A DNA stretch of 64,000 nt from positions 48,556-112,555 of the forward strand of contig JACRIN010000083.1 in NCBI GenBank assembly GCA_016220085.1, in the 5' to 3' direction. Position 1 is the first letter of the stretch, and every line of letters starts with the position of its first letter. Below are positions 33,361 to 43,980 of this stretch, piece after piece. The position numbers and the translations under genes were made by a program. The DNA is from Planctomycetota bacterium. GTDB taxonomy: Bacteria > Planctomycetota > UBA1135 > GCA-002686595. The notes below the pieces were generated by a model. That model was given only the letters and a program-made list of their open reading frames with translations, did not search any database and had not been told where the DNA came from.

Positions 33361-35733
33361 TCAGTGCAACCGCAGCTCCGCGCCTTCCAGCGGCACGTCG
33401 ACTTCGCCGAAGACCGCGCCGCGCTCGCCCACGATCGTCCAACGCCCCGGCGCGACGACGAAATGCGCGACTCCGGATTCGTCCGGGCGCACGCGGACGC
33501 GCGCGGCGGCGAGCCGCGTGAACTCGTCCGACTCCGCGGGGACGGCTTGCACCGAGCCGCTCGACGCGGTGAACACCCTCAGCTTCGCGGCGCCGAGCTC
33601 GACGCGCGCGCGGTCGTCGCGCAAGTCGAAGCGCGCGCTCCAGCCGAGGTCCGTCACGAGCAGGTAGCTCCCGGCGAGCAGGCGTTCGCCGACGACGAGC
33701 TCGTTCGTCGGCGCCGCGGGCAGTCGCTCGAGCCTGACTCCGGCCAAGTCGCCGACGCGCTCCTGCCCGATCAACAACGCGTGGAGCGAGCCGAGCTCCT
33801 GCGGCGCGCCGGCGGCAAAGAACTCGAGCGTCGCCGAGCCCGGTCCGGCCACCAGTTCGATCTCGTCGCGCGCGCCGGCCTCCAAACGTACGACCCCGCA
33901 GAGTTCGAGCTCGACGAAGAGCCCGTGCGTGCCGGCCTCGACGCGTTCGAACGCGAATCGGCCGACTGCATCGGCGACCGCACGCACGTCGCCGCCGCGC
34001 CGATCGAGCTCGACGACCGCTCCCGGGAGCGGCCGTCCCGCCGGATCGACGACGCGTCCGAGCAACGCTCCGAGCGGCCCGAGCACGATGCGTCCGGCCG
34101 CGGCGGCCGCGACGGTCGTCTGCGAGTGGTCCGCGTGCCACGCGGAGATCGACGAGCCGCTGCCCTCGAGCTCGAACCAACCGTCGGCCGCCGTCTTCAC
34201 GCCGCCGACGATGCGGCTGGCGTCGAACGGACGGAACGGTTCGTCGCCGCGGCCCGTCGTGCGGTCGCCGAAGAACACTAGCGCGCCATCGATCGCGTTG
34301 CCGTCGTGATCGACGACGACTCCGCTGACGCAGTCGCCGTCCGGCACCACGAACGACAGTTCGCGTCGCTCCGCCGGGCGCACGAGCACGGACTGCGCTG
34401 GAGCGAGCTCGTCGAACAACGCGACGCGGCACCACCGACCCTCCGGCGCCTCGAGTCGGAACGTGAACGTCGCGACCTCGCCCTGCGCGCGCGCGGTGAA
34501 GTAGCCGAGGGTGTACGTCGTCGGGCCTCCCGCCCGATGCTCGCACTCCGGCCCAGGATCGCCGTGGAGGGACACGCCGAAGTCGCGCAACGGTTCCCGC
34601 GAGCCTCCGCGCAGCACGCGCACCGCCACCGTCGCGGTCGTGATCCGCCGGACGCTGAAGTCGACGTTCGAAGCCGGAGCGTCGATCCACCCGTCGGACC
34701 GCGAACGGCCGATGACCTCGAAGTTCGGAGCCTGAAGGAGCTCCACCTGCACGCGACCCGGCGAGGGCAGCTCGGCGGACCAACTCCCGTCGTCGCGCGT
34801 CGAGAACCAGCGACCGACGTACGAGTCCCAAGCAATCCGCGGCGCGGGATGGTCCGCTTCGAACGGATCGCGCTCTCCGCCGACGCAAACCCGCGCGCCT
34901 GCCAGGCCGACGCCGTCTCGATCGCGCACGTGGCCGCTCACGGTCACGCCGCGCGACACGGCGGCGACGCGCTCGGTCTCGCTCGAACTCGGCGAGGTCG
35001 CGGCCGCGAGTTCGAGGTCCGACGAACCCGTCGTCGAGCGTGCGTCGTCCGCATCCTCTCCGTGTGCGACGACGACGGGCACGGTCGCGGTCGTGTCCGC
35101 GCGCCACACGAACCAAGCGGCCAGCGAGACCACGCAACCCGCGAACACGACGAGCCACGGCGCCGTGGAGGCCGTCGCGGACGCCCAAATGGAATCCGGC
35201 GCGACGAAGACCGCCAGCGCGTCCTTCCAATCCACGCCGCTCGAGTTCGCTTCGTCGGTCAGGTCGATTCGGAGGCGCTCGACTGCACGCCGAACTCGGG
35301 TCCGCACCGTCTCGACCGGCAAACCGAGTCGCTTCGCGATTTCCCGCGGCGGCAGGTCGTCGTAGAAGCGCATGGTGACGACGACGCGATAGGGCTCGGG
35401 CAACGCTCCGACCGCGCGCACGACGCGACGCACCGTCTCCTCTCGCTCCAGCGCGCGCTCCGCCGCGGGCTGTGCCTCCGGCCTCGCCGCGTCCTCTTCC
35501 CGACGACGACGACGCTCTGCGCTGCGTCGCTCGCGTCCGAGCACGCGGCGCGCGACCGCGGCGAACCATCCGCGCACCTCGGTGCCGCGCGGCGGGTGCT
35601 CGAGCGCGACGCGAGCGGTCTCCTGCGCGACGTCCTCCGCGTCGTGCCCGTCGACGAGCAGCGAGCGCGCGAGCCGCCGCACGAACTCGGCGTGACCCGC
35701 CAACTCCTCGGATCGAAACGCAGCGTCGGTCAT
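33361..35733 (-). CDS. membrane-tethered ECF sigma factor fused to carboxypeptidase-regulatory-like domains
   Basis: 790 residues from the ATG at 35733. Residues about 12-75 are sigma region 2 (HDAEDVAQET at 30-39, then RGWFAAVARRVL). Residues about 100-155 are region 4 with helix-turn-helix (LPEPYRVVVTMRFYDDLPPR, EIAKRLGLPVETVRTRV). One transmembrane helix follows at about 191-210. The remaining 580 residues are extracytoplasmic beta-sandwich modules (for example VSGHVRDRDGVGLAGARV and LGRVVDPAGRPLPGAVVEL). A sigma factor physically anchored to the membrane could be activated by proteolysis or could sense through its outer domains; this is inference. It is preceded by the nadK operon with a 97-bp gap, so coexpression with nadK is possible. 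No separate anti-sigma gene is adjacent. Confidence 0.85.
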   Translation of the reverse strand: MTDAAFRSEELAGHAEFVRRLARSLLVDGHDAEDVAQETARVALEHPPRGTEVRGWFAAVARRVLGRERRSAERRRRREEDAARPEAQPAAERALEREETVRRVVRAVGALPEPYRVVVTMRFYDDLPPREIAKRLGLPVETVRTRVRRAVERLRIDLTDEANSSGVDWKDALAVFVAPDSIWASATASTAPWLVVFAGCVVSLAAWFVWRADTTATVPVVVAHGEDADDARSTTGSSDLELAAATSPSSSETERVAAVSRGVTVSGHVRDRDGVGLAGARVCVGGERDPFEADHPAPRIAWDSYVGRWFSTRDDGSWSAELPSPGRVQVELLQAPNFEVIGRSRSDGWIDAPASNVDFSVRRITTATVAVRVLRGGSREPLRDFGVSLHGDPGPECEHRAGGPTTYTLGYFTARAQGEVATFTFRLEAPEGRWCRVALFDELAPAQSVLVRPAERRELSFVVPDGDCVSGVVVDHDGNAIDGALVFFGDRTTGRGDEPFRPFDASRIVGGVKTAADGWFELEGSGSSISAWHADHSQTTVAAAAAGRIVLGPLGALLGRVVDPAGRPLPGAVVELDRRGGDVRAVADAVGRFAFERVEAGTHGLFVELELCGVVRLEAGARDEIELVAGPGSATLEFFAAGAPQELGSLHALLIGQERVGDLAGVRLERLPAAPTNELVVGERLLAGSYLLVTDLGWSARFDLRDDRARVELGAAKLRVFTASSGSVQAVPAESDEFTRLAAARVRVRPDESGVAHFVVAPGRWTIVGERGAVFGEVDVPLEGAELRLH

Positions 35734-35830
35734 CGCTCGGCCCTCCGCGAGCAGGAAGCCCGCGACGCCCGATTCCGGTTCACGCTCTCTGGCGCGTGCC
35801 ACGTGCGCTCGGCTCGCGAGCGACGCCAGC

Positions 35831-36835
35831 CTACAGCACGCTCGGACCGCGGTCTTCGCCGTCGGAGTCGCTCGCGGGCGTGTCGTCGGCGATCCGGGGA
35901 CCGAGCGTGCCGCTCCAGCCCAACCGCGAGCGCAGGCGCCGGTACGGGTCGAGGCCCGGGAAGCCGAGCAGCGGGTACGCGAGCGGATGGCGCGCGAGCT
36001 CGACGCGATCGCCTTGCTCCAGCGGATAGAACCCTTGGCCGTCGACCGCGACGCTGGTCAGCCCCGAGCACGCGACGACGCGGATCTCGATCTTGCTGTC
36101 GGGGTGCAGCACGATCGGCCGGTGCGACAACGCTTGCGGACAGATCGGCGTGACCACCAGCGCGAGCATCTCCGGCGCGAGCACCGGGCCGCCCGCGGAA
36201 AGCGAATGCGCGGTCGAGCCCGACGGCGTCGCGACGATCAAGCCGTCCGAGCGGTAGTTGGTCACCCAGGCGCCGTCGACCGAGAGCGCGAGCGTCAAGA
36301 GCCCCTGCGTCGCACCGCGTTGGAGCACGACGTCGTTCAGCGCCGTCGGACGCACTTCACTGTGGTCGCGGCGGCGTTCGAGTCGCGTCTCGAGCCGCAT
36401 GCGCGCTTCGAGCACGCCGCGACCCTCCAGCACGCCCGCGACGACCTCTTCCGCGCGCGACGCGGGGGTCGACGCGAGAAAACCGACTCGACCGAAATTG
36501 ATCCCGAGCGTCGGCGCCGGCGCGCGGCCGAACGCGCGCACCGCACCGAGAATCGCGCCATCGCCGCCGAGCACGATCACGAGATCGAACGCCTCGCACG
36601 CCGCGGCGGCATCGTCGAGCGCTTCGCGCCGCTTGCAGAACGCGCGCACGTCGCCTTCGAGCGCCACCGTCGGCACTCGCGCTTCGAGCCACGGTTGGAA
36701 CGTCGCGCGGAACTCGCGCACCCCCTCCTTCTCGAGGTCGGCGAGCACGAGCACGGACCTGACGCCGCCCGCGCGCGGCGCGGCGATCGGCGAGAGCGCC
36801 GTCGAACGAGCTTCCGCCGGCTTGGAACGCGCCAC
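35831..36835 (-). CDS. nadK: NAD kinase
   Basis: 334 residues from a GTG start. It has the NAD kinase signature GGDG (VIVLGGDGAILGAVR), the GINFGRVGFL segment, the N-D motif in TALNDVVLQRG and the SGSTAHSLSAGGPV active-site loop. It phosphorylates NAD to NADP using ATP. The first 25 residues are a low-complexity extension before RSVLVLADLEK, so the true start could be slightly downstream, but no better ribosome-binding site is obvious. It follows dxs by 10 bp and closes the xseB-ispA-dxs-nadK operon; NADPH from this step feeds the downstream reductase of the same isoprenoid pathway. Confidence 0.93.
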   Translation of the reverse strand: MARSKPAEARSTALSPIAAPRAGGVRSVLVLADLEKEGVREFRATFQPWLEARVPTVALEGDVRAFCKRREALDDAAAACEAFDLVIVLGGDGAILGAVRAFGRAPAPTLGINFGRVGFLASTPASRAEEVVAGVLEGRGVLEARMRLETRLERRRDHSEVRPTALNDVVLQRGATQGLLTLALSVDGAWVTNYRSDGLIVATPSGSTAHSLSAGGPVLAPEMLALVVTPICPQALSHRPIVLHPDSKIEIRVVACSGLTSVAVDGQGFYPLEQGDRVELARHPLAYPLLGFPGLDPYRRLRSRLGWSGTLGPRIADDTPASDSDGEDRGPSVL

Positions 36836-36845
36836 TCGGAGCTCC

Positions 36846-38804
36846 TCAGACCAACTGAGGCGACAGCGCGAAGCGCACGACGCGCTCGATGCCGTCGGGA
36901 TCGAGTCCGGCTTCGGCGAGCTGTTCTTCGCGCGTCGACTTGTGCTCCAGGAAACGATCCGGGATCCCCAGGATGCGCACGGTCGCGCGCACTTGCGGGA
37001 GGCGCGACACCACTTCGAGCACCGCCGAACCGAAACCGCCGGCGCGCTGGTGCTCCTCGAGCGTGAAGATGTGGCGATACGTTTGCACGTGACGGCCGAG
37101 CAGCTCTTCGTCGAGCGGCTTCGCGAAGCGCGCGTCGACGACGCCGATGCGCACGCCGCGGCGCGCGAAGCGTTCGGCGACTTCGAGCGCCTGCTGCACG
37201 AGCGCGCCGTAGGCCCACAGCACGACGTCGCCGCCCTCGAGCAGCACCTCCGCCTTGCCCGCGGCCATTTCGCGGCGCTCCGCGGGTTGGATGTGCTCGA
37301 CGCCGGGACAGTTGTCGCGCGGATAGCGCACGCAGACCGGACCGTCGTAGCGCGAACCGAACTCGAGCATGCGCTGCATGTCGGTCGCGTCGCGCGGCGC
37401 GCAGAGCACCAGATTCGGCAGCGTGCGCAGGTACGCGATGTCGAACACGCCGTTGTGCGTCGGACCGTCTTGGCCGACCAAGCCGCCGCGGTCGAGCGCG
37501 AACAGCACCGGCAAGTTCTGGAGCGCGACCTCTTGGAAGACCTGGTCGTACGCGCGCTGCAGGAACGTCGAGTAGATCGCGGCGACCGGGCGCAAGCCCG
37601 CCTTCGCCATGCCGGCCGCTTGCGCGACCGCGTGTTGCTCGGTGATGCCGGTGTCGTGGAAGCGCGCGGGGAAGCGTTCAGCGAATTCCTCGAGGCCGGT
37701 GCCCGACGGCATGCCCGCGGTCAGCGCGTGCAGGCGCAAGTCGCGCTCGGCGAGCTTGAGCAACGCGTCGGCGAACGCCTTGGTGTACGACGGGCCGGTG
37801 AGCGGCTTCGAGCCCGCGACCTTGCCCGGCAGCTTCGTCGATTCCGCACCGGCGACCTTCGCCGTGCCTTTGACGCCGTGCACGCGCTCGGGGTGATTCG
37901 GCGCCTGCGGGTGGCCCTTGCCCTTGTCGGTCAGCGCGTGGACGAGCACGACACCGTCGAGGTGCTTCGTGCGCTCGAAGATGTCGACGAGCTCGCAGAC
38001 GTCGTGTCCGTCGACCGGCCCGATGTACGTGACGCCGAGGCCTTCGAAGACGTGGCCGGGAACGAGCGCGTGGCGCATCACTTCCGACGCGTCCTCGAGC
38101 GCGCGATCGACGCGCTGGCCGATCAGCGGGATCGAGCTCAGCAGATTGTGGATCTCTTGGTTCGCGCGCTGCACCGTGCGCGAGCGGCGGATCTTCGAGA
38201 GGTAGCGCGCGAGCGAGCCGACCGACTTCGAGATCGACCACTCGTTGTCGTTGAGGACCACGAGCACGCGCTGGCCGCTCGCGGCGGCATTGTTGAGCGC
38301 TTCGAACGCGACGCCCGCGCCGAGGCTCGCGTCACCGATCACCGCGATCGAATGCGGCGGATCGGACTCGTGCTGCGCGCCGTGCGCGAGGCCGAGCGCG
38401 ACGCTGATGCTGGTGCCCGCGTGTCCGAAGTGGAAGAGGTCGTACTCCGACTCCGCCGGATGCGTGAAGCCGCAGAGGCCGCCGGTCTGACGCATGCTCG
38501 CGAAACGTCCCTTGCGCCCGGTCAGGATCTTGTGCGGGTAGCACTGGTGGCTGACGTCCCACACGACGCGATCGCGCTTCAGGTCGAAGACGTAGTGCAG
38601 CGCGGTCGCGATCTCTACGACGCCGAGGTTCGAGCCGAGGTGACCGCCGGTCGACTGCACGGATTCGAGCAGGAAGCCGCGCATCTCCTCGCAGTAGGGA
38701 GCGAGCTCGGCGCGCGCGAGCCGCTTCAGGTCCGCGGGCGAGTCGACGCGCGCGAACAGATCACGTCGGGCGCTCTCGACGCTCGGGGAGGGAGTTTCGT
38801 TCAT
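36846..38804 (-). CDS. dxs: 1-deoxy-D-xylulose-5-phosphate synthase
   Basis: 652 residues from the ATG at 38804. The N-terminal thiamine-diphosphate half has [25 protein letters not shown] and [17 protein letters not shown] (a GDG-like TPP/Mg site, then LNDNEWSIS). The pyrimidine-binding half carries the catalytic Glu in [11 protein letters not shown], and [10 protein letters not shown] follows. The C-terminal transketolase domain is intact. It condenses pyruvate and glyceraldehyde-3-phosphate, the first step of the MEP isoprenoid pathway. It sits after ispA (77-bp gap) and before nadK (10 bp). Length is normal for bacterial Dxs (about 620-650). Confidence 0.97.
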   Translation of the reverse strand: MNETPSPSVESARRDLFARVDSPADLKRLARAELAPYCEEMRGFLLESVQSTGGHLGSNLGVVEIATALHYVFDLKRDRVVWDVSHQCYPHKILTGRKGRFASMRQTGGLCGFTHPAESEYDLFHFGHAGTSISVALGLAHGAQHESDPPHSIAVIGDASLGAGVAFEALNNAAASGQRVLVVLNDNEWSISKSVGSLARYLSKIRRSRTVQRANQEIHNLLSSIPLIGQRVDRALEDASEVMRHALVPGHVFEGLGVTYIGPVDGHDVCELVDIFERTKHLDGVVLVHALTDKGKGHPQAPNHPERVHGVKGTAKVAGAESTKLPGKVAGSKPLTGPSYTKAFADALLKLAERDLRLHALTAGMPSGTGLEEFAERFPARFHDTGITEQHAVAQAAGMAKAGLRPVAAIYSTFLQRAYDQVFQEVALQNLPVLFALDRGGLVGQDGPTHNGVFDIAYLRTLPNLVLCAPRDATDMQRMLEFGSRYDGPVCVRYPRDNCPGVEHIQPAERREMAAGKAEVLLEGGDVVLWAYGALVQQALEVAERFARRGVRIGVVDARFAKPLDEELLGRHVQTYRHIFTLEEHQRAGGFGSAVLEVVSRLPQVRATVRILGIPDRFLEHKSTREEQLAEAGLDPDGIERVVRFALSPQLV

Positions 38805-38881
38805 CGTGGAAAAGGGCTCCGCGGGCGGCGAAGGGCCAAGCACCAGGGTCTCGGATGCCGGGGCGCGACGCAAGTATCGGA

Positions 38882-39817
<936 letters not shown>

Positions 39818-39820
39818 GTC

Positions 39821-40081
39821 CTAGCGCGCGTCGGGGTCGCCGGCGTAGGGCTTGAGCGCGTCCTCGGCGCCGGCGGCGAGCTCTTGGACCTGCTGCTTGT
39901 ACGACTGCAGCGCGCCGTGGCACTGGCGCAGCAGCTCGACGCCCTGCTGGTAGCGCTGGAGCGAGGCCTCCAGTCCGAGGTCGCCGCGCTCGAGCTCCGC
40001 GACGATCCCCTCGAGCCGCGCCAAGCGAGCGTCGAAGGACTCGGCTTCTTCCGCGCTCTTCTTCACGTCTTTTTGTGCCAC
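39821..40081 (-). CDS. xseB: exodeoxyribonuclease VII small subunit
   Basis: 86 residues from a GTG start. A single helical hairpin with the family pattern [20 protein letters not shown] followed by L-E-x-S-L-x-x-Y-x-x-G-V-x-L. It is a subunit of the nuclease that degrades single-stranded DNA to oligonucleotides together with XseA. No xseA lies in the window. It is first in the xseB-ispA-dxs-nadK operon, a position conserved in many bacteria, which supports the call. The C-terminal 20 residues are Ala/Asp-rich and variable. Confidence 0.92.
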   Translation of the reverse strand: MAQKDVKKSAEEAESFDARLARLEGIVAELERGDLGLEASLQRYQQGVELLRQCHGALQSYKQQVQELAAGAEDALKPYAGDPDAR

Positions 40082-40400
40082 GAGTGCAGTCTAGGCGCGC
40101 GGGTCGGGCGGGCCAACCGCCGACCGGAACCCCATCGCTGGCGCCCCGAGATCCCCCTGGACGACGTCCGCGCAGTTCTTTCCTCCTTGCCGAGTATCCA
40201 GCTCACGGTAGACTCCTTCCGATCCAGGCCCCTGCCGCTGGCGAGACCGCTCCTCCCGTGTTCGGGGGGTATCCTTCTCGAACGCGCCGGCGGTCGGATG
40301 CTCGATACGCTCGCCGCCGCCGGACCGCCGTCACCGCCGGTCCAGAACGACGGTCGGAAGCCCCACGCAACCGGGTCTGCAGCCTAGCCAACGGAACTCC
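40082..40400. other. 319-bp divergent intergenic region
   Basis: Separates the divergent xseB and radical SAM genes and so carries both promoters. A possible promoter for the radical SAM gene is noted separately. No RNA gene or riboswitch fold is recognised: I looked for a cobalamin element because the product binds B12 and found no conserved B12 box. Confidence 0.4.
40187..40214 (+). promoter_or_regulatory. candidate sigma-70 promoter for the radical SAM gene
   Basis: TTGCCG at 40187-40192 and TAGACT at 40209-40214 with a 16-base spacer. It would give a leader of about 180 bases to the ATG at 40401. Pattern match only. Confidence 0.25.
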
Positions 40401-41924
40401 ATGAAAGTCGCCCTGATCTACGCCAAGTCGCAGGCCATCCGCGAGAAGGCCGCCGCGATCTTTTCCGACGACAAGGCCGTCAAGGGCGAGCTCGCCCGAG
40501 ACGAGATCTACCCGCCGCTCGGAATCGCGATTCTCGCCGCGGAACTCGAACAGCTCGGCCACACGGTCAAGCTGATCGACGATTCGATCGACGAGCTCTC
40601 GGACATCCGCGCCGCGATGGAGTGGGCCGACTTGGTCGGCATCTCGTCGCTGACGCCGAATGCGCGCCGCGCTCGCGAGCTCGGCAAGATCGCTCGCGAC
40701 GAGATCGGTCGCTTCGTCGTCATGGGCGGTCCCCACCCGACGACCAACCCCGAGTTCTTCCTCCAAGCCGGCGCCGCGGACATCTGCGTGCAAGGCGAAG
40801 GGGACGAGACGTTGCCCGAGATCCTCGCCGCGTACAAGAACCCCGAGAAGTGGGGCGACATCCTCGGCATCACGTACATGAAGGACGGCGTGCAGGTCGC
40901 GAACACGCGCCGCCCGCTGATCAAGAAGGTCGACCCGCTGCCGTACCCGGCGTATCACCTGTACGACATCCCGAAGTACATGCGCCTGATGGTGAACCCG
41001 GGCGTGACGATGATCACGAGCCGCGGTTGCCCGTACGCCTGCACGTTCTGCGACGCGGAAATGACGCCGCGTCAGTACCGCGCCATGAGCCCCGAGAAGA
41101 CGGTGGACCTCATGGAGTTCCTGATCAAGAAGTACAACCCGCCGCAGCTCGTGCTGTTCGACGACCTGTTCACGATCCAGCGCAAGCGCGTGATCGCGAT
41201 CTGTCAGGAGATCGTCCGTCGCGGCCTCTACTTCGAGTGGATCTGCGAATCGCGTCTCGACACGATGGACTTCGAGATGCTGCGCTGGATGCGCAAGGCC
41301 GGCTGCGTCAAGGTCTACTACGGCCTCGAGTCCGGCTCGCCCGACGTACTCGTGACGATGAAGAAGGGCCTGACGCCCGAGAAGATCCAGAACGGCGCGC
41401 GGTTGAACCGCGAGGTCGGGATGTACTTCAAGTTCTTCATCCTCTACGGCTTCCCCAACGAGAAGCACAACGACCACCGTCTGACCGAGCTGATCGTGCA
41501 GAAGGCGCGTCCGAACGCGATCTGCGTGTCGGTGCTCCAGCCGATCCCGGGCACCGAGGTGTACGAGCAGCTGAAGCCGCACCTCTTGAAGGACGTCGCC
41601 GACATCGAATTCCACTACTGGCATTCGACGGAGACGTTCAAGCACCCGACGTTCTCGCACTCCGAGCTCCACGCCGAACGCGACCAGCTCCTGAAGGTCC
41701 ATGCGAAGGAGATGTCCAAGCTCTCGGTCAAGCTCCAGCGCAAGTGGGAGCGCCTGTGCGCGATGGTCAAGCACCCGGTGCTGATCGGCGACTGGCTCGA
41801 AGTGCGCAAGCGCCGCAAGAGCTTCATGAAGCGCGTCCAGCAGAGCGATTGGGCCCACGTCTACGCGGGCCGCGACGCGCGCGATGTCGTCGCGCTGCAG
41901 GTGCCGCAGGTCAACACGAAGTAG
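40401..41924 (+). CDS. cobalamin-binding radical SAM protein
   Basis: 507 residues. The N-terminal B12-binding Rossmann domain runs to about residue 160 (YPPLGIAILAAELE; GISSLTPNARR; VVMGGPHPTTNPE). The radical SAM core follows, with the cluster motif C210-P-Y-A-C214-T-F-C217. The canonical base-off B12 histidine motif DxHxxG is not evident, as in many class-B proteins that bind B12 through main-chain contacts. The C-terminal 100 residues are Lys/His-rich and unrecognised. Family members methylate unactivated carbons or rearrange hopanoids, tetrapyrroles and natural products; the substrate here is unknown. A strong terminator follows. The nearby B12 importer operon would supply its cofactor. 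Confidence 0.85.
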   Translation: MKVALIYAKSQAIREKAAAIFSDDKAVKGELARDEIYPPLGIAILAAELEQLGHTVKLIDDSIDELSDIRAAMEWADLVGISSLTPNARRARELGKIARDEIGRFVVMGGPHPTTNPEFFLQAGAADICVQGEGDETLPEILAAYKNPEKWGDILGITYMKDGVQVANTRRPLIKKVDPLPYPAYHLYDIPKYMRLMVNPGVTMITSRGCPYACTFCDAEMTPRQYRAMSPEKTVDLMEFLIKKYNPPQLVLFDDLFTIQRKRVIAICQEIVRRGLYFEWICESRLDTMDFEMLRWMRKAGCVKVYYGLESGSPDVLVTMKKGLTPEKIQNGARLNREVGMYFKFFILYGFPNEKHNDHRLTELIVQKARPNAICVSVLQPIPGTEVYEQLKPHLLKDVADIEFHYWHSTETFKHPTFSHSELHAERDQLLKVHAKEMSKLSVKLQRKWERLCAMVKHPVLIGDWLEVRKRRKSFMKRVQQSDWAHVYAGRDARDVVALQVPQVNTK

Positions 41925-41951
41925 CGAGCGCGCGCGCCGCGCTCGCTCGCA

Positions 41952-41984
41952 CCGCGGGCCGCGTCCAACGCGGCCCGTGGTGTT
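41952..41984 (+). terminator. Rho-independent terminator of the radical SAM gene
   Basis: A 12-bp stem (CCGCGGGCCGCG at 41952-41963 with CGCGGCCCGTGG at 41969-41980, one G-T pair) with a 5-base loop, followed by TGTTT. It starts 27 bases after the stop codon. Confidence 0.7.
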
Positions 41985-42101
41985 TCCCGGCGGCCCTTCG
42001 CCCTCCACCCTGCAGCCATCGTCCGGCGCGGGTCGAAGTAAGTTCGGATCGTTCGCGACGTTCGCGTCGCTTGCATCGTTCGCGACGCGTGCGTCGCTCG
42101 C

Positions 42102-43919
42102 TCAGGGCAGGCAGTGCGCGGCGCGAGCTTCGTCGTAGCCAATGAGGATCGCCTTCGCGATCGCCGGGTCGTCGCCGGCGAGGAACTCGACCGCGCGCGA
42201 GCGGCGCGCCCACAACGGCGGACGCATCGGCTCCCAGTACGCGAAACGTCCGCTCTCGACGTCGCCGCGCGCTTCGAAGAGCCGCCAACCGAAGCCACGC
42301 CAGAACGCGTCGGTCACCGCGACCCCGCGCAACTCCTCGAGCTCGGCGCGCACCAGGTCCTCGGTGCAGAGGAAGCGCGTGCCGAACCGCCCCGCGGCCT
42401 CTTCGAGCAACGCCTTGTCGACCTCCGGCCGGCGCTGGAGCAGTTCGACACGGAAACGCAGCGAGCCGCCGAGCTTGCGCTTCATCACCGGTCCGAAGCC
42501 GAGCAGCAGCTCGCCGCTCGGATCGACCGACATCGCTTCCAGGACCGCGTCGTCCATCGCGCCTTCGTGCTCGAGCCACACTTGCTCGCCGACGTTCGCG
42601 GCGAGCCAACGCCGGCCGTCCTCCTGGAACGACAACGCGGCGCGCGCCCGCTCCTCGCGCGTCCCTTCGATGCGCTGCAGCACCTGGCCGAGCCAGTAGC
42701 GATAGTCGTAGCCCTTGAAACGCGTCAAGAGCTCGATGCGCACGCCGAGCGGTCCGCCGGCTCCGGCTCGCGCCTCGCGCGCGACGTCGCCCGCGCCCGA
42801 CGCGAGCGCGACCAGCAGCAAGAGCGCGAGCACCGCGCGCCGCACGCCGCCGGCGGCGCGCTCGGCGAACCCCGCGGCGGCGAGCAGCACGCACGCGAGC
42901 CACGCGGGCGAGAGCCGGTTGAGCTTGAAGTAGTGATAGATCTCCCCCACCGCGAACGTCGAGGCGAAATAGGTCGCGAGGAAGAGCGCGAGACCGATCG
43001 CGACCAACCGAGCCGCCGTCGCCCCCTCGCCGCGCTGGCCGAACCACGCGCTCGCGCCGACCAGCGCCGCGAGCGGCAACGCGAAGACCCCGGCGAGGTC
43101 CCACGCGGCGCGCCCCTCGACGAGGCTGCTCCAGAACGACGCGATCACGTCGAGCTTCGAGAGGTCGTCCTCCGCGCCGGTGACCTCCGCGCCGTGGATG
43201 TCGAACACCGCGCGACCGGTGTGCCACGCCATGTAGATCAACGGCGCGACGCCGAGGAGCGCGCCGCCGAGCGTCCAACCGAGCCCTCGCGCGAGCCGAG
43301 CCCGCGCTTGCCACGCGAGCCAGAGCGACGCGACCGCGATCGTCAGCGCGCACTGATACGAGAAGAAGAAACCGAAGCCGACCGCGACGCCGTACGCGAG
43401 CCACGTCCGCGGCCGCGCGTCCTGCTCGAACCCGAGCCGCAGAGCGAAGTGCACCACGAGCAGCGAGAACAGCAACGCCTGGTAGTGGATCCCGAGGTTC
43501 AGGAGCGAGAGCTTCTGCACGCTCGCCGGCGCAAGCACGTAGAGCGCACAAAATGCGTGCGCCGGTCCGAGCCCGAACCAACGCGCGACGAAGCGCGTGC
43601 CGACGCAGAGGATCGCGACGCCGAAGGCGAGCGCGACGAGCTTCTGCGCGAGCAGGCTGGCCCCGATCAGCGCGAACGCGAGCGCGTCGAGGTGACTGGT
43701 GACGAACCCGCCGCCTTCGTACGGGTGGTACGCGAGCTGCCAATGCGCGAGCGGCACTCCGTCGAGCAGCGCCTTCGCGGCCGTGCCCTTCGCGAACTCC
43801 TCGCCGTAGAAGAACACGTCCGACAGCGAGAGCACGAGCCAACCCCGCGCGAGGACGAACGCCGCCACCCACGCCGCCAACGCCGGCAGGCCGATCCGTT
43901 TGAGCTCTTTCGCGTCCAC
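42102..43919 (-). CDS. polytopic GT-C-like membrane protein with large C-terminal domain
   Basis: 605 residues from the GTG at 43919; a TTG 39 bases earlier is less likely. About eleven transmembrane helices fill residues 5-410. An acidic first loop (FFYGEEFAKG, then HPYEGGGFVTSHLD) recalls the catalytic loop of GT-C lipid-sugar transferases. The C-terminal 190 residues are soluble and unrecognised. The function is uncertain: envelope glycosylation is the best guess from topology. It is oriented with, and lies just downstream of, the B12-transporter genes (62 bp from the ATPase stop), so read-through from that operon is possible. Confidence 0.55.
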   Translation of the reverse strand: MDAKELKRIGLPALAAWVAAFVLARGWLVLSLSDVFFYGEEFAKGTAAKALLDGVPLAHWQLAYHPYEGGGFVTSHLDALAFALIGASLLAQKLVALAFGVAILCVGTRFVARWFGLGPAHAFCALYVLAPASVQKLSLLNLGIHYQALLFSLLVVHFALRLGFEQDARPRTWLAYGVAVGFGFFFSYQCALTIAVASLWLAWQARARLARGLGWTLGGALLGVAPLIYMAWHTGRAVFDIHGAEVTGAEDDLSKLDVIASFWSSLVEGRAAWDLAGVFALPLAALVGASAWFGQRGEGATAARLVAIGLALFLATYFASTFAVGEIYHYFKLNRLSPAWLACVLLAAAGFAERAAGGVRRAVLALLLLVALASGAGDVAREARAGAGGPLGVRIELLTRFKGYDYRYWLGQVLQRIEGTREERARAALSFQEDGRRWLAANVGEQVWLEHEGAMDDAVLEAMSVDPSGELLLGFGPVMKRKLGGSLRFRVELLQRRPEVDKALLEEAAGRFGTRFLCTEDLVRAELEELRGVAVTDAFWRGFGWRLFEARGDVESGRFAYWEPMRPPLWARRSRAVEFLAGDDPAIAKAILIGYDEARAAHCLP

Positions 43920-43980
43920 TGCGGACCCGCAGGATCGCAAAGCGCGCGCGGGTTGCAAGCGCGAGCCCGTCGCCGCGACG

